DNA of 36,550 nt from a virus. Position numbers and translations under genes: made by a program. The stretch spans positions 1-36,550 of the IMG/VR virus record IMGVR_UViG_3300042466_000653; one strand, written 5' to 3'. Under the pieces are notes generated by a model. The model saw only the letters and a list, made by a program, of their open reading frames with translations. It was not told where the DNA came from and made no database searches. Positions 1 to 6,963 of this stretch are shown here, one piece after another (the first letter of the stretch is position 1; every line of letters starts with the position of its first letter).

Positions 1-1918
1 ATAGTTCCCATTTCAAATCCACATTATATATGTCAGATTTTTCCAATTTTGAGTTACCCAATATTTGTGCGTTTCTTACAAAATCATAATAAGCAAAATT
101 AGCTACTTCTCTAAATTCAGGTCTTGCCAATGTTTTACTTAATGAGAATCTATATTTTACTTTATCTAAATTATATGAAAGGTTTAATGATGGTAAAAGG
201 TCTAAATACTCTCTATTCACATTTACTTTCTGTCCACTAAAATCTGCAGTATTAACATTGAATAGATTATACTCACCTCTTAACCCTGTATTTAGTTTCC
301 ACTTACCCCATTCGTTTTCATACATTGAGTAAAGAGACCCTAAATCAAAATCAGCAGTGTATCTATCGGTATTGTTTGTTATCTCATCTAACATATCGGT
401 TGAAAGGTATCTGAATATTCTTGCATTAAATCCTCTAATCTTTTTTAGATAACCCCCACCAACTTTAATATTACCAAATGATTTGTTGATGTTACCATTA
501 AAAGAGTTTTCATCCATCACACTCCAAAAACGATATGTATCTCTCCATGCAGTAGCATAAGGTTCGTTCACACCTAATGATTTTGTAATTGGATTTACTC
601 TATAATCGGGTTGTTCTCTGAATATGAAATTATATCCTAAGTTGAAATCCCAATCTTTAAGTTTACCATCAAATTGAGAATTGATGACAATGTTATTAAT
701 ATGATTGGATGAATTACTTAAAACATTTTGAACATTATCAAAGTTATCACCATTACGGGTTAAGTAGGTATCATCGGTTTGATAGTTTACTAATGTTTTC
801 CAGCTATATCTATTCTCACCCAAATAAGTTAAGTTTAATAAACCATTTGTGGATAATCTTTTTGTATATAAAATATCTTTATAATCGTATGCTAATTCAG
901 TTGATGATTGGTAATCCTTTCTTTCAATATTATTTAGTGTGAATGAGTTTCTTACAGTTGAACTAAATAAGGAATTGAATTTACCTTTCGTATAACCAAA
1001 TGAAAGGCCGCCGTTTAAGTTTGGATTGGATGTAAAAGATTCTTCCAATGGATTACCAAATTGCTTTGTAAATAATCTCTTATCACCATTTCCACTAATA
1101 CGATATTTGTAAGTTGAAGGGAATGTGGAAGGGAATTCGGTAGCTTGAACTAACTTGAAACCTTTCGAAGTTGAAACCGAACCCCAACCACTTCCCAATG
1201 AGATATTGAAGAAATTATCCGATACTTCCTTTGTTGTAATTTGAACCAACCCACCACTCCAATCACCTGGTTGATTTGCTGATGCTGATTTAGAAACTAT
1301 AATATTATCAATTAGTGCTGTTGGGATTATATCAAATGAAAATGCTCTCCTATCAGGTTCGGTTGATGGTAGTATGGTTTTATTTAAGATAGCTGAATTG
1401 TATCTATCTGCCAATCCTCTTACTAATACAAACTTATCGTTTTGTATAGTTACACCACTTACTCTTTTAAGTGCATCACCTACATTTCTATCGGGTGTTT
1501 TTTTAATGAATTCTATGGATACCCCATCGGATACTACATTACTATTTCGGATTGTTCTAACTACTGCTACATCAGTTACTTTTTGATTTGCTGCTCTAAC
1601 AACGACTTCTGATAATTGCTTTGTATCATCTAAAAATATAATATCAAATGTAGTATCTGATATTAAGTTTATTTGTGTTGTATAGGTATTATATCCAACA
1701 TAAGATGCTTTGATTTTATATACACCTAATTTTAGATTGATTTTGTATTCAGCGTTTTCATTAGAAATTGTAGAAAACTTATTACCATTCACATCTTCAA
1801 ATGTAATATGTGAAAAATATATTTTTTCGGTTTTGGATTTTGTTTCTCCACTTAATTGGGAGGTTTGAGAAAATGCTACAAATGGAAATAGTAACAAAAT
1901 AAAAAAGAAACGGGCCAT
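1..1918 (-). CDS. TonB-dependent outer-membrane receptor (C-terminus cut by window edge)
   Basis: Translating the minus strand from the ATG at 1918 gives about 639 codons with no stop to the left edge, so the C-terminus is missing. Residues 1-18 are a signal peptide ending in AFSQ. Residues about 30-100 form a carboxypeptidase-regulatory-like beta-sandwich (GVYKIKASYVGYNTYTTQ), typical of Bacteroidota receptors. LSEVVVRA (about 102-109) opens the plug domain, with VGDALKRVSGV at 146-156, VRGLADRYN at 166-174 and the plug end SGGLVQITTKE at 221-231. Beyond that come alternating aromatic barrel strands, including the common LARPEFRE segment. Such receptors import siderophores, vitamins or glycans using TonB energy; the substrate is not readable here. 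No SusD-like partner is in the window. The family call is firm. Its presence beside T4-like phage genes is the surprise, and neither codon use nor base composition looks different from its neighbours. Confidence 0.93.
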   Translation of the reverse strand, partial: MARFFFILLLFPFVAFSQTSQLSGETKSKTEKIYFSHITFEDVNGNKFSTISNENAEYKINLKLGVYKIKASYVGYNTYTTQINLISDTTFDIIFLDDTKQLSEVVVRAANQKVTDVAVVRTIRNSNVVSDGVSIEFIKKTPDRNVGDALKRVSGVTIQNDKFVLVRGLADRYNSAILNKTILPSTEPDRRAFSFDIIPTALIDNIIVSKSASANQPGDWSGGLVQITTKEVSDNFFNISLGSGWGSVSTSKGFKLVQATEFPSTFPSTYKYRISGNGDKRLFTKQFGNPLEESFTSNPNLNGGLSFGYTKGKFNSLFSSTVRNSFTLNNIERKDYQSSTELAYDYKDILYTKRLSTNGLLNLTYLGENRYSWKTLVNYQTDDTYLTRNGDNFDNVQNVLSNSSNHINNIVINSQFDGKLKDWDFNLGYNFIFREQPDYRVNPITKSLGVNEPYATAWRDTYRFWSVMDENSFNGNINKSFGNIKVGGGYLKKIRGFNARIFRYLSTDMLDEITNNTDRYTADFDLGSLYSMYENEWGKWKLNTGLRGEYNLFNVNTADFSGQKVNVNREYLDLLPSLNLSYNLDKVKYRFSLSKTLARPEFREVANFAYYDFVRNAQILGNSKLEKSDIYNVDLKWEL

Positions 1919-2000
1919 AAATTATTTAAGTTAGTTCCTCAATAATTATGCTCTCGCTTCTTTTAATAGGTTAATTCAATATTAACAAATTATTATCATA
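1919..2000 (-). promoter_or_regulatory. Intergenic leader of the TonB receptor gene with a small dyad
   Basis: This 82-base gap lies between the end of the cargo-protein run and the receptor start. It contains a perfect 6-bp inverted repeat, GTTAAT-N5-ATTAAC, at 1970-1986, the only notable symmetry. A purine-rich GAGGAA lies roughly 15-20 bases before the ATG, farther than usual for a Shine-Dalgarno. The nearest promoter-like string is an imperfect TAATTTG near 1991. The gap may hold the receptor promoter and an operator, but AT-rich DNA gives such dyads by chance. Confidence 0.2.
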
Positions 2001-2702
2001 TTACCACTTTCTACAAGACCAATAATTTGCTTTTGTTCTTGGCCCCGGTGAATCACAATTCATTCTTGCTCTAAATGATTTTCTAGCAGCAGGATTATCT
2101 TTCTTAATTACCATTCCCTTTTGACCAAAGTTTACTTTAATAACTTTACCTGTCTTAGGATTCTTTACATATACTTTAAACTTCTTAACATCACCTTGCA
2201 TTGGTTTGCCTAACTTAACTTCTCTACCTTTGTATTCTGCTTCATAAACACAATTACAATTTGCTTCTTTTAGTTCGGTTTTATATCCTTTTAAATAATT
2301 TAAGAAATCCTCCTCATCATCATCCTCTACATCCAATTCATCGTACTCATCTGAATTATCGTATCCACATTTATGACAAGTATACGGGTCTTCTCCCCCA
2401 TCTTCTAAATCCCAATCCCAACCACACTCTGCACATTTTATTGTATCAGTTTCTACACCTTCTTTAATACTTCTTTTTTGTTGAATTATTTGTTGTATTT
2501 GTGAGAATATACTTTGTATATCTTTGTCTAATTGTTTTTCATCCGCACTCATTGGGGATTCTATATCCATATTAGAATACAGTTTTTTCTTTTTAGCAAT
2601 TAGAACATCTACTTTTTTAATTAAATCGTGTCTTACCTTATCTAAATCTTTTATAATATCAGATGCGGTTGCTTCGTTTAATATTTTCTTTAACTTTATC
2701 AT
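2001..2702 (-). CDS. Leader-tagged candidate internal head protein with zinc ribbon
   Basis: A 233-residue protein starting MIKLKKILNE, a leader shared with the next two upstream genes. In T4 a 10-residue N-terminal capsid-targeting sequence (MKTYQEFIAE) sends internal proteins into the prohead and is cut by gp21 after a hydrophobic-X-Glu site. This leader has the same length and ends L-N-E. After it come a lysine-rich helical stretch (about 12-80), a CxxC...CxxC zinc ribbon (CAECGWDW and CHKCGYD, about 90-115), an acidic run, and a basic C-terminal domain ending in FRARMNCDSPGPRTKANYWSCRKW-like residues (about 210-233), with conserved Cys, Trp and Arg. I recall similar tails in marine T4-like phage virion proteins but cannot confirm that. 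The start overlaps the previous stop by ATGA. Function is inferred only: a packaged or injected protein. Confidence 0.75.
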   Translation of the reverse strand: MIKLKKILNEATASDIIKDLDKVRHDLIKKVDVLIAKKKKLYSNMDIESPMSADEKQLDKDIQSIFSQIQQIIQQKRSIKEGVETDTIKCAECGWDWDLEDGGEDPYTCHKCGYDNSDEYDELDVEDDDEEDFLNYLKGYKTELKEANCNCVYEAEYKGREVKLGKPMQGDVKKFKVYVKNPKTGKVIKVNFGQKGMVIKKDNPAARKSFRARMNCDSPGPRTKANYWSCRKW

Positions 2703-2716
2703 TTCTTTTGTTTATT
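2677..2716 (-). repeat. 40-bp direct repeat, copy 1 (gene-seam repeat)
   Basis: Bases 2677-2716 are identical to 3138-3177. The repeat spans the junction between two genes: the last codons of the upstream gene (Asn-Lys-Gln-Lys-Lys-stop), the overlapping ATGA, and the first codons of the next gene encoding MIKLKKILN. A diverged third form of the leader part lies at about 3542-3567. Perfect nucleotide identity, including third positions, points to recent duplication or recombination and not just selection on the peptide. Confidence 0.9.
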
Positions 2717-3163
2717 GTTGGTTTTAACATTAGGATTGGTTAATACCACATAATCTCCAGATTTACTAACATCCCAACCATTTAAGTTTTTTTTCAAATA
2801 TACATCATACAACTTTGCACGTCTTAAATCTGTATCAAAGTTTTTAGCAGGACTATATTGTAATTTTTCTGGGTTCTTTTTACTTATAAAATCCTTTATT
2901 ATTTTTACAATAGTAGCCATTACAGAATACATTTCACCACTATTAATTACTTCATCTCCGTTTTTAGAACCAATTGTTGAAAATGATATGTCCCAAGCAT
3001 CCGATTTACTGATATATTTAAAAATGATATAATAGGGTATTTTTTTTTCTTTTGTTAAAAACATATATTGGTATTCATTCTTACCACTAATTGTTAATAA
3101 AAAATTAAATGGTTTTGCAGATGAATCACCTATTTCATTTAATATTTTCTTTAACTTTATCAT
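2699..3163 (-). CDS. Leader-tagged candidate internal head protein
   Basis: A 154-residue protein with the leader MIKLKKILNE, then a globular region of unknown fold rich in aromatic and beta-prone residues (FNFLLTISGKNEYQYMFL), and a C-terminal segment KLYDVYLKKNLNGWDVSKSG ending in KQKK. The leader matches the length and L-X-E end expected of a T4-type capsid-targeting peptide, so cleavage after Glu10 is predicted. The gene is coupled by a 4-base overlap to both neighbours, and its first and last codons lie in the two copies of the 40-bp repeat. No catalytic motif is recognised. I do not know its mature function; one inference is a protein delivered into the host with the DNA. Confidence 0.7.
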   Translation of the reverse strand: MIKLKKILNEIGDSSAKPFNFLLTISGKNEYQYMFLTKEKKIPYYIIFKYISKSDAWDISFSTIGSKNGDEVINSGEMYSVMATIVKIIKDFISKKNPEKLQYSPAKNFDTDLRRAKLYDVYLKKNLNGWDVSKSGDYVVLTNPNVKTNNKQKK

Positions 3164-3177
3164 TTCTTTTGTTTATT
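3138..3177 (-). repeat. 40-bp direct repeat, copy 2 (gene-seam repeat)
   Basis: Identical to 2677-2716 over 40 bases. It covers the end of the gene at 3160-3567 (encoding NKQKK-stop) and the start of the gene at 2699-3163 (encoding MIKLKKILN). Recombination between the two copies would cleanly remove or swap one whole reading frame, because both ends of the intervening gene fall inside repeats. Confidence 0.9.
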
Positions 3178-3567
3178 TAATATCTTAAATATAAAATCGG
3201 TCTCATTCCAAATTGTTTTTAAACTTTCTTTACTTATTAATTGATAGAGTTGAGCATCTGTAATTTTTCCTAATTTGCGTAATTGAATACCAAAATGTTT
3301 AATCAATACAATAGGATACTTATCAGACCCGTATTTTTTCTGCTTTATTTCTTTAGCAGTATTTTGTTTTGCAAGTTTTAGTTTATCGTATATCTGTTGC
3401 TTTAATCCAGGTTCGGATGGTTCATTATCCTCATCGTATCTTTCTAAGTATCTATCCGCAAATGCTTGACCAAAAGCATTTAATAATTTATTATACTCTT
3501 TTTGCACATCAGCTGGATACTTTTTTAAGTCCTTTACTTCATTTAATATATCCTTTAACTTAATCAT
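3160..3567 (-). CDS. Leader-tagged candidate internal head protein
   Basis: A 135-residue protein when started at the ATG at 3567, which gives MIKLKDILNE, matching its two neighbours; an in-frame start six codons earlier would hide the leader and overlap the CsgG-like gene. The stop of that gene (3569-3571) is one base away. The body is mostly charged helix (YPADVQKEYNKLLNAFGQAF, ADRYLERYDEDNEP) and ends KILNKQKK. It has no recognisable enzyme motif. By analogy with T4 internal proteins I infer prohead targeting and cleavage after Glu10. It is the most diverged of the three leaders at the DNA level. Confidence 0.7.
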   Translation of the reverse strand: MIKLKDILNEVKDLKKYPADVQKEYNKLLNAFGQAFADRYLERYDEDNEPSEPGLKQQIYDKLKLAKQNTAKEIKQKKYGSDKYPIVLIKHFGIQLRKLGKITDAQLYQLISKESLKTIWNETDFIFKILNKQKK

Positions 3568-3568
3568 A

Positions 3569-4288
3569 TTATTTTTCAAATACACCTTTTTTAACCATTC
3601 TGCCTAAGATTCTTGCACATGCTATATCCAATGCTTTCTTTGTAGATGTTCCGATTGTTGATTGGTTAAATTTAACCTCATCCACAGTTGCATCTGAAAG
3701 GAGTGATAATTCTCTTGTTGTAACAGCTTCACCCAATCCACTTGCTGCTATAATTTCTCCTGTCTCTGCATTTGTAAATCTAACTTGTAAACCCAAACGA
3801 GTTACTACTTTATTCTTAACCCCATTACTTAAATTTACGGTCTCATCTTCGGATACTGAAAAATCATATACTTCAATTTCTACAAAATAATGTGCTAATC
3901 TAATCTTTCCTCTACCATCTAACTTATCTTGTGAAATACCAGATTGAGAAGCCTGAAATTGCTTTACCATGCGATTCTTAATTTCTGTCTTATCCTCCGT
4001 AAACGTAAACCTGTTAAGATTCTCCAGATATTCCATCGTGATATTAGCCACACCCAAACCCACTTTCTTTTCTTTGAGTTCAGGATATTGCTCATAAACC
4101 TCATCACCAATACCACATTTGAGAATCTGTATTGGGATTTGTTTGCCTTCATAATCTAAATATTGACTAATGTCTACTTTTGTTTCGAATGAAGCTTTGT
4201 AATTTTCTGTCTTTGTTGTTCCCACAGTTTGGGCAATGGCAACATTGCTTAGTAAAACACCAAGCAAGAATACTAATAATTGTTTCAT
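3569..4288 (-). CDS. CsgG-like exported protein
   Basis: A 239-residue protein with a clear Sec signal peptide (residues 1-20, ending VAIAQ) and no lipobox Cys. The mature part contains the pattern of CsgG-family proteins: a YFVEIEVYDFSVSE strand, a VTRLGLQVRFTNAETGEIIAA strand pair in which a modification or transport domain usually sits, GLGEAVTTRE, and a C-terminal helix with serial Ala (TKKALDIACARILGRMV). CsgG forms the outer-membrane pore that exports curli subunits in enterobacteria. I recall CsgG-like genes reported in marine T4-like phages. Here the nearest neighbours are the leader-tagged cargo genes and a lipase. The fold assignment is moderate; pore formation is not shown, since lipidation is absent. 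Confidence 0.65.
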   Translation of the reverse strand: MKQLLVFLLGVLLSNVAIAQTVGTTKTENYKASFETKVDISQYLDYEGKQIPIQILKCGIGDEVYEQYPELKEKKVGLGVANITMEYLENLNRFTFTEDKTEIKNRMVKQFQASQSGISQDKLDGRGKIRLAHYFVEIEVYDFSVSEDETVNLSNGVKNKVVTRLGLQVRFTNAETGEIIAASGLGEAVTTRELSLLSDATVDEVKFNQSTIGTSTKKALDIACARILGRMVKKGVFEK

Positions 4289-4297
4289 ATACTTTTT

Positions 4298-5041
4298 TTA
4301 TGGATTCCATTTATTTAATGCACTTATATAATTATTTGTCATATGGTCTTTAACAGTCTTGCCAGAGAAAACCGCTTTAAGGTATTCACCTACTCTTTGC
4401 CAATCAACCATCCATTCTTTTATTTTACCCTCATCATCAATCCTTAATTCAGTATTAACATGATGATATCCAATATTTGGTGCACGGGTTACCACATCTA
4501 AATTATGAACTATTCTCAATGATTCTATTGGTGATTTATCAAAGTTTTGTTTAAATATTTTATTTCCAACTCTTGGACTACCAATTGTACAACATATAAT
4601 TTTATTTGATTTGTAAATTGAATAAATCTCATAAGCACATAACGTAGAAACTGCAGCACCCAAACTATGGCCACAAACAATAATATTATCTATTGAATGT
4701 TCTTGACCTAAGTTTTTAAGTGCAACATCTAATGCCTGATATGTTTTATCTTTAACTGTTTGCCACGATGATTTGAAACCAATATGAACTTTTTCACCTT
4801 CTCCAATGAAAGGAACTTTATCAATTGATGCATCATTTTGGAAATCTTTTTTAGATGAACTTCCTCTCCAAACAATATAAATGGATTTATCTTTTGTGGC
4901 AACGAATCCCTGCGTATCGGATTTTTTATCCTCAACCCACTTAACCAATTTCAAACCCAATGATTTAAAATCAATATCTTTTTGGTCAGAATAAACTTTT
5001 TCAGTTAAACCAACATTATATAATATTTCTTCTTTTGTCAT
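4298..5041 (-). CDS. Class 3 (alpha/beta hydrolase) lipase
   Basis: A 247-residue protein from the ATG at 5041; a GTG ten codons earlier would run into the upstream gene. The lipase_3 landmarks appear in order: IVWRGSSSKKDF (about 56-67), the VHIGFKSSW motif (about 85-93), the nucleophile elbow GHSLG with Ser126, SPRVGN (155-160), the acid LDVVTRAP with Asp182, and HH followed by the likely catalytic His233 in KDHMTNNY. The triad is complete, so an active esterase or phospholipase is likely. There is no signal peptide, so it would stay in the cytoplasm until membrane failure or holin action. It follows a cluster of small membrane proteins, which suggests a role in membrane damage or lysis; the substrate is unknown. 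Confidence 0.88.
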   Translation of the reverse strand: MTKEEILYNVGLTEKVYSDQKDIDFKSLGLKLVKWVEDKKSDTQGFVATKDKSIYIVWRGSSSKKDFQNDASIDKVPFIGEGEKVHIGFKSSWQTVKDKTYQALDVALKNLGQEHSIDNIIVCGHSLGAAVSTLCAYEIYSIYKSNKIICCTIGSPRVGNKIFKQNFDKSPIESLRIVHNLDVVTRAPNIGYHHVNTELRIDDEGKIKEWMVDWQRVGEYLKAVFSGKTVKDHMTNNYISALNKWNP

Positions 5042-5060
5042 AGTATTTTTATATTTTATA

Positions 5061-5777
5061 TTATGCACCAAACGCTTTAGTAAATCCTTGAGGACAAGTT
5101 TTTGTACATATCAAATCTGCAATAACAGGTGCAAATGCTGCTCCAATTGCGATACCAACTCCAGCTGGTGTTGCCCATAACTCAGCCGAATCTAAACTTT
5201 TAGCTAAACAATTTGAAATTATATTGTTTAATAAAGTGTGGTCAATACTATCACTAACATATGGTATTAATAAAAACCCATCTGTTATAATTTTACTCAT
5301 TTCTCCTACTACCGCAACTTTAACTGCCATACTAGTAATAGTTGATGCCATTACCGATAGAGTAGTTGATGTTGCTACCGCAGTTGGGTTTGCTGGTTCT
5401 GGAGTGAATGCGTAAACAATTCCTGCTGAAATTGCTGCTGTAACTGCTATATTACAAGCGTTTGCATCTACCCAATTGTATGCATCTATTACACCTTCTT
5501 TCACTTCTGCATAACCTTCTTTAATTACAGACTCTATTTCATTTCCAATATTAATGAGTACCGGTACTACTTCTTCTTCCCACTCTCTACCAGTCACATC
5601 TTCAATTCTATGATTTATTTCAGGATGGTCGTGTATGTACCTTATTGCCCTATCGGTAAGTCCCCATGATTCACATGTTGAACAAGGACCGTCACCACCA
5701 AATCCATACCATCTTACATTGTTATCTCCGCAATCTGAGCGATGATATACTATTCCGTCTCCGTTTCTGTCTGCCAT
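5061..5777 (-). CDS. Unknown Cys/Gly-rich protein with long hydrophobic region
   Basis: The likely start is the ATG at 5777 (MADRNGDGIVYHRSD), preceded by AAAGGA; the longer frame back to 5918 overlaps the upstream gene and the terminator. The result is 238 residues. The N-terminus has DRNGDG and three Cys (about 16-37). The middle is acidic helix (VLINIGNEIESVIKEGYAEV). Residues about 108-160 and 195-225 are long Ala/Gly/Val/Ile stretches that could insert into membranes (AVTAAISAGIVYAF; GVGIAIGAAFAPVIADLI), and the end holds CTKTC. I do not recognise a family. Position directly before the lipase gene suggests that the two act together, perhaps as a membrane-active pair. Confidence 0.65.
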   Translation of the reverse strand: MADRNGDGIVYHRSDCGDNNVRWYGFGGDGPCSTCESWGLTDRAIRYIHDHPEINHRIEDVTGREWEEEVVPVLINIGNEIESVIKEGYAEVKEGVIDAYNWVDANACNIAVTAAISAGIVYAFTPEPANPTAVATSTTLSVMASTITSMAVKVAVVGEMSKIITDGFLLIPYVSDSIDHTLLNNIISNCLAKSLDSAELWATPAGVGIAIGAAFAPVIADLICTKTCPQGFTKAFGA

Positions 5778-5812
5778 AATTTTTTCCTTTTTAATTTGTT
5801 TTATATAAATAT

Positions 5813-5840
5813 AAAAAAAGGGAGAAATCATCTCCCTTTT
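5813..5840 (-). terminator. Rho-independent terminator
   Basis: On the minus strand a perfect 10-bp stem AAAAGGGAGA/TCTCCCTTTT with the 5-base loop TGATT is followed by a further run of T. It sits directly after the stop of the gene at 5845-6099. The A-rich 5' arm and U-rich 3' arm mean it could work in both directions, but no plus-strand gene exists nearby. It would separate the small membrane-protein genes from the hydrophobic-protein/lipase pair. Confidence 0.8.
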
Positions 5841-5844
5841 CAAA

Positions 5845-6099
5845 TTATCCCAATTCTTCTTCTTTTGGTTCTTCTTTTTTATTAAAGATTTTACCCACTT
5901 CAGCGATACCAAAAGCACCCAATGTTATGTACATAAATGAATTATAAATAAATTCATTTACAAGTAATTCTTTTCCTAAATAACCAGTTACTAAATCAGT
6001 AACTGCAAATGCTGTCATTACAATAAATGATGCAAACCCTACGATTGTTTTCTCATTCAAATCATTTGAATCTTTGAAAATATCAGTAAATTTAGCCAT
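5845..6099 (-). CDS. Small two-helix membrane protein, holin-like
   Basis: An 84-residue protein with two predicted membrane helices (about 18-40, IVGFASFIVMTAFAVTDLVT, and 48-68, around YNSFMYITLGAFGIAEVG), a short N-terminal KFTDIFKDSNDLNEK segment and a charged, acidic tail (NKKEEPKEEELG). The size, two-helix hairpin and charged C-terminus fit phage holins, and I recall similar small proteins from Bacteroidota phages, but no specific holin family can be proved by eye. An AAGGA lies upstream of the ATG. A strong terminator follows. Alternative: a structural inner-membrane protein of unknown role. Confidence 0.7.
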   Translation of the reverse strand: MAKFTDIFKDSNDLNEKTIVGFASFIVMTAFAVTDLVTGYLGKELLVNEFIYNSFMYITLGAFGIAEVGKIFNKKEEPKEEELG

Positions 6100-6145
6100 A
6101 GTCTTTTTCCTTTTTTTTTAATTATGAAACTATGTAACCTTTATT

Positions 6146-6769
6146 TTATCCTACTTGTTCGGCATCCTCATCTTTGATTTTGCCACATTTTAAACATTCT
6201 TCTTCACCATCACCATCTAAATCTCCCCATACGTGCTCACATTGTCTATGTGCAAAGTACATATCGATTTTACCATCACCATCAAAATCAATACCATCCA
6301 TCGTACCATCACCATCCTCATCCACTTCAATACCTGTTCTAGGTTTTGTAGTTGGTACTTGTTCAAATGTATCGTTTACCTTTTCTATTTTTGAGTTTTC
6401 AATAGCGGTTTGAAACGCCTCTGGTATGATTGGTGTATTATTTGGTGGAGTTACCGGCATATCAGCAGTGTTACTCATTGCCGTACCATCTTCCTCATCC
6501 ATTTTCTGAACCAACATTTTATCTTTATCAGTATCACTAAACCAATAGTCAATGATTTTACCATAAGAACCAATGAACGCTCCTAATAACAATAATAGAA
6601 GTTCTTTCCATTCACCTTCTATTGCTGATTTATTTAATATAGCGAAGAACATTCCACCTATAATAAACATAAATCCACCCAATACCAATGCGGTGATGTA
6701 CCATCTTCTGGCCATCATATTACTTAATAAATCTTTAAAACCACTTGGGGGTTGATTATTTTCTGACAT
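6146..6769 (-). CDS. Membrane protein with DxDGDG calcium loops and Cys/His tail
   Basis: A 207-residue protein. Two membrane helices lie at about 22-46 and 57-77. A Pro/Thr-rich linker follows, then a soluble C-terminus with repeated calcium-type loops: DEDGDGTMDG (150-159), DFDGDGKID (161-169) and DLDGDGEEE (183-191). The last loop is embedded in a CxH...CxxC pattern (Cys177, His179, Cys192, Cys195) that resembles a small zinc ribbon. The N-terminal half looks like a phage membrane hairpin. The combination suggests a membrane-anchored metal-dependent binding module. The biological role is unknown; the gene lies among other small membrane proteins ahead of the lipase. Confidence 0.7.
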   Translation of the reverse strand: MSENNQPPSGFKDLLSNMMARRWYITALVLGGFMFIIGGMFFAILNKSAIEGEWKELLLLLLGAFIGSYGKIIDYWFSDTDKDKMLVQKMDEEDGTAMSNTADMPVTPPNNTPIIPEAFQTAIENSKIEKVNDTFEQVPTTKPRTGIEVDEDGDGTMDGIDFDGDGKIDMYFAHRQCEHVWGDLDGDGEEECLKCGKIKDEDAEQVG

Positions 6770-6792
6770 TTTACTTATTCTCTTTTTTTAAG

Positions 6793-6954
6793 TTACGGCC
6801 TATGTGGCCATTTCCAACCTTTTTTTCTACCTCGTATTACTAAATAACTACTACCTCCAATAAAAGATGTTAAAAACATCAATGGAGAATTAAACACAAA
6901 CATAGCTATCGTACACAATACAATTACCACTATAAAACCTAATCCTTGTTCCAT
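6793..6954 (-). CDS. 53-residue hydrophobic membrane protein
   Basis: A small reading frame read directly from the sequence: ATG at 6952-6954 to TAA at 6793-6795. The product begins MEQGLGFIVVIVLCTIAM, continues with a second hydrophobic segment (NSPLMFLTSFIGGSSYLVI) and ends in a basic tail, RGRKKGWKWPHRP. That is two closely spaced membrane segments or one hairpin, with a positive-inside tail. It fills the gap between the genes at 6146 and 6964 on the same strand, with spacing of 23 and 9 bases, which supports it being real. No family is recognised; it fits a small holin or spanin-type component. Confidence 0.7.
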   Translation of the reverse strand: MEQGLGFIVVIVLCTIAMFVFNSPLMFLTSFIGGSSYLVIRGRKKGWKWPHRP

Positions 6955-6963
6955 TTTAATTTT

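Noticed and set aside
1374-1586. Plus-strand frames inside the TonB receptor and in many other genes (for example 709-942, 7109-7576, 18792-19127).
   Set aside because: They lie antisense to well-supported minus-strand genes, have no recognisable domains and arise from AT-rich codon bias.
3542-3567. Third copy of the 40-bp repeat at the first leader-tagged gene.
   Set aside because: The similarity there is limited to the leader codons with several mismatches, so I treat it as conserved coding sequence and not as a repeat copy.
5061-5918. Long 285-residue version of the hydrophobic protein starting at 5918.
   Set aside because: It would overlap the preceding gene and its terminator. The ATG at 5777 has a ribosome site and gives a sensible protein.
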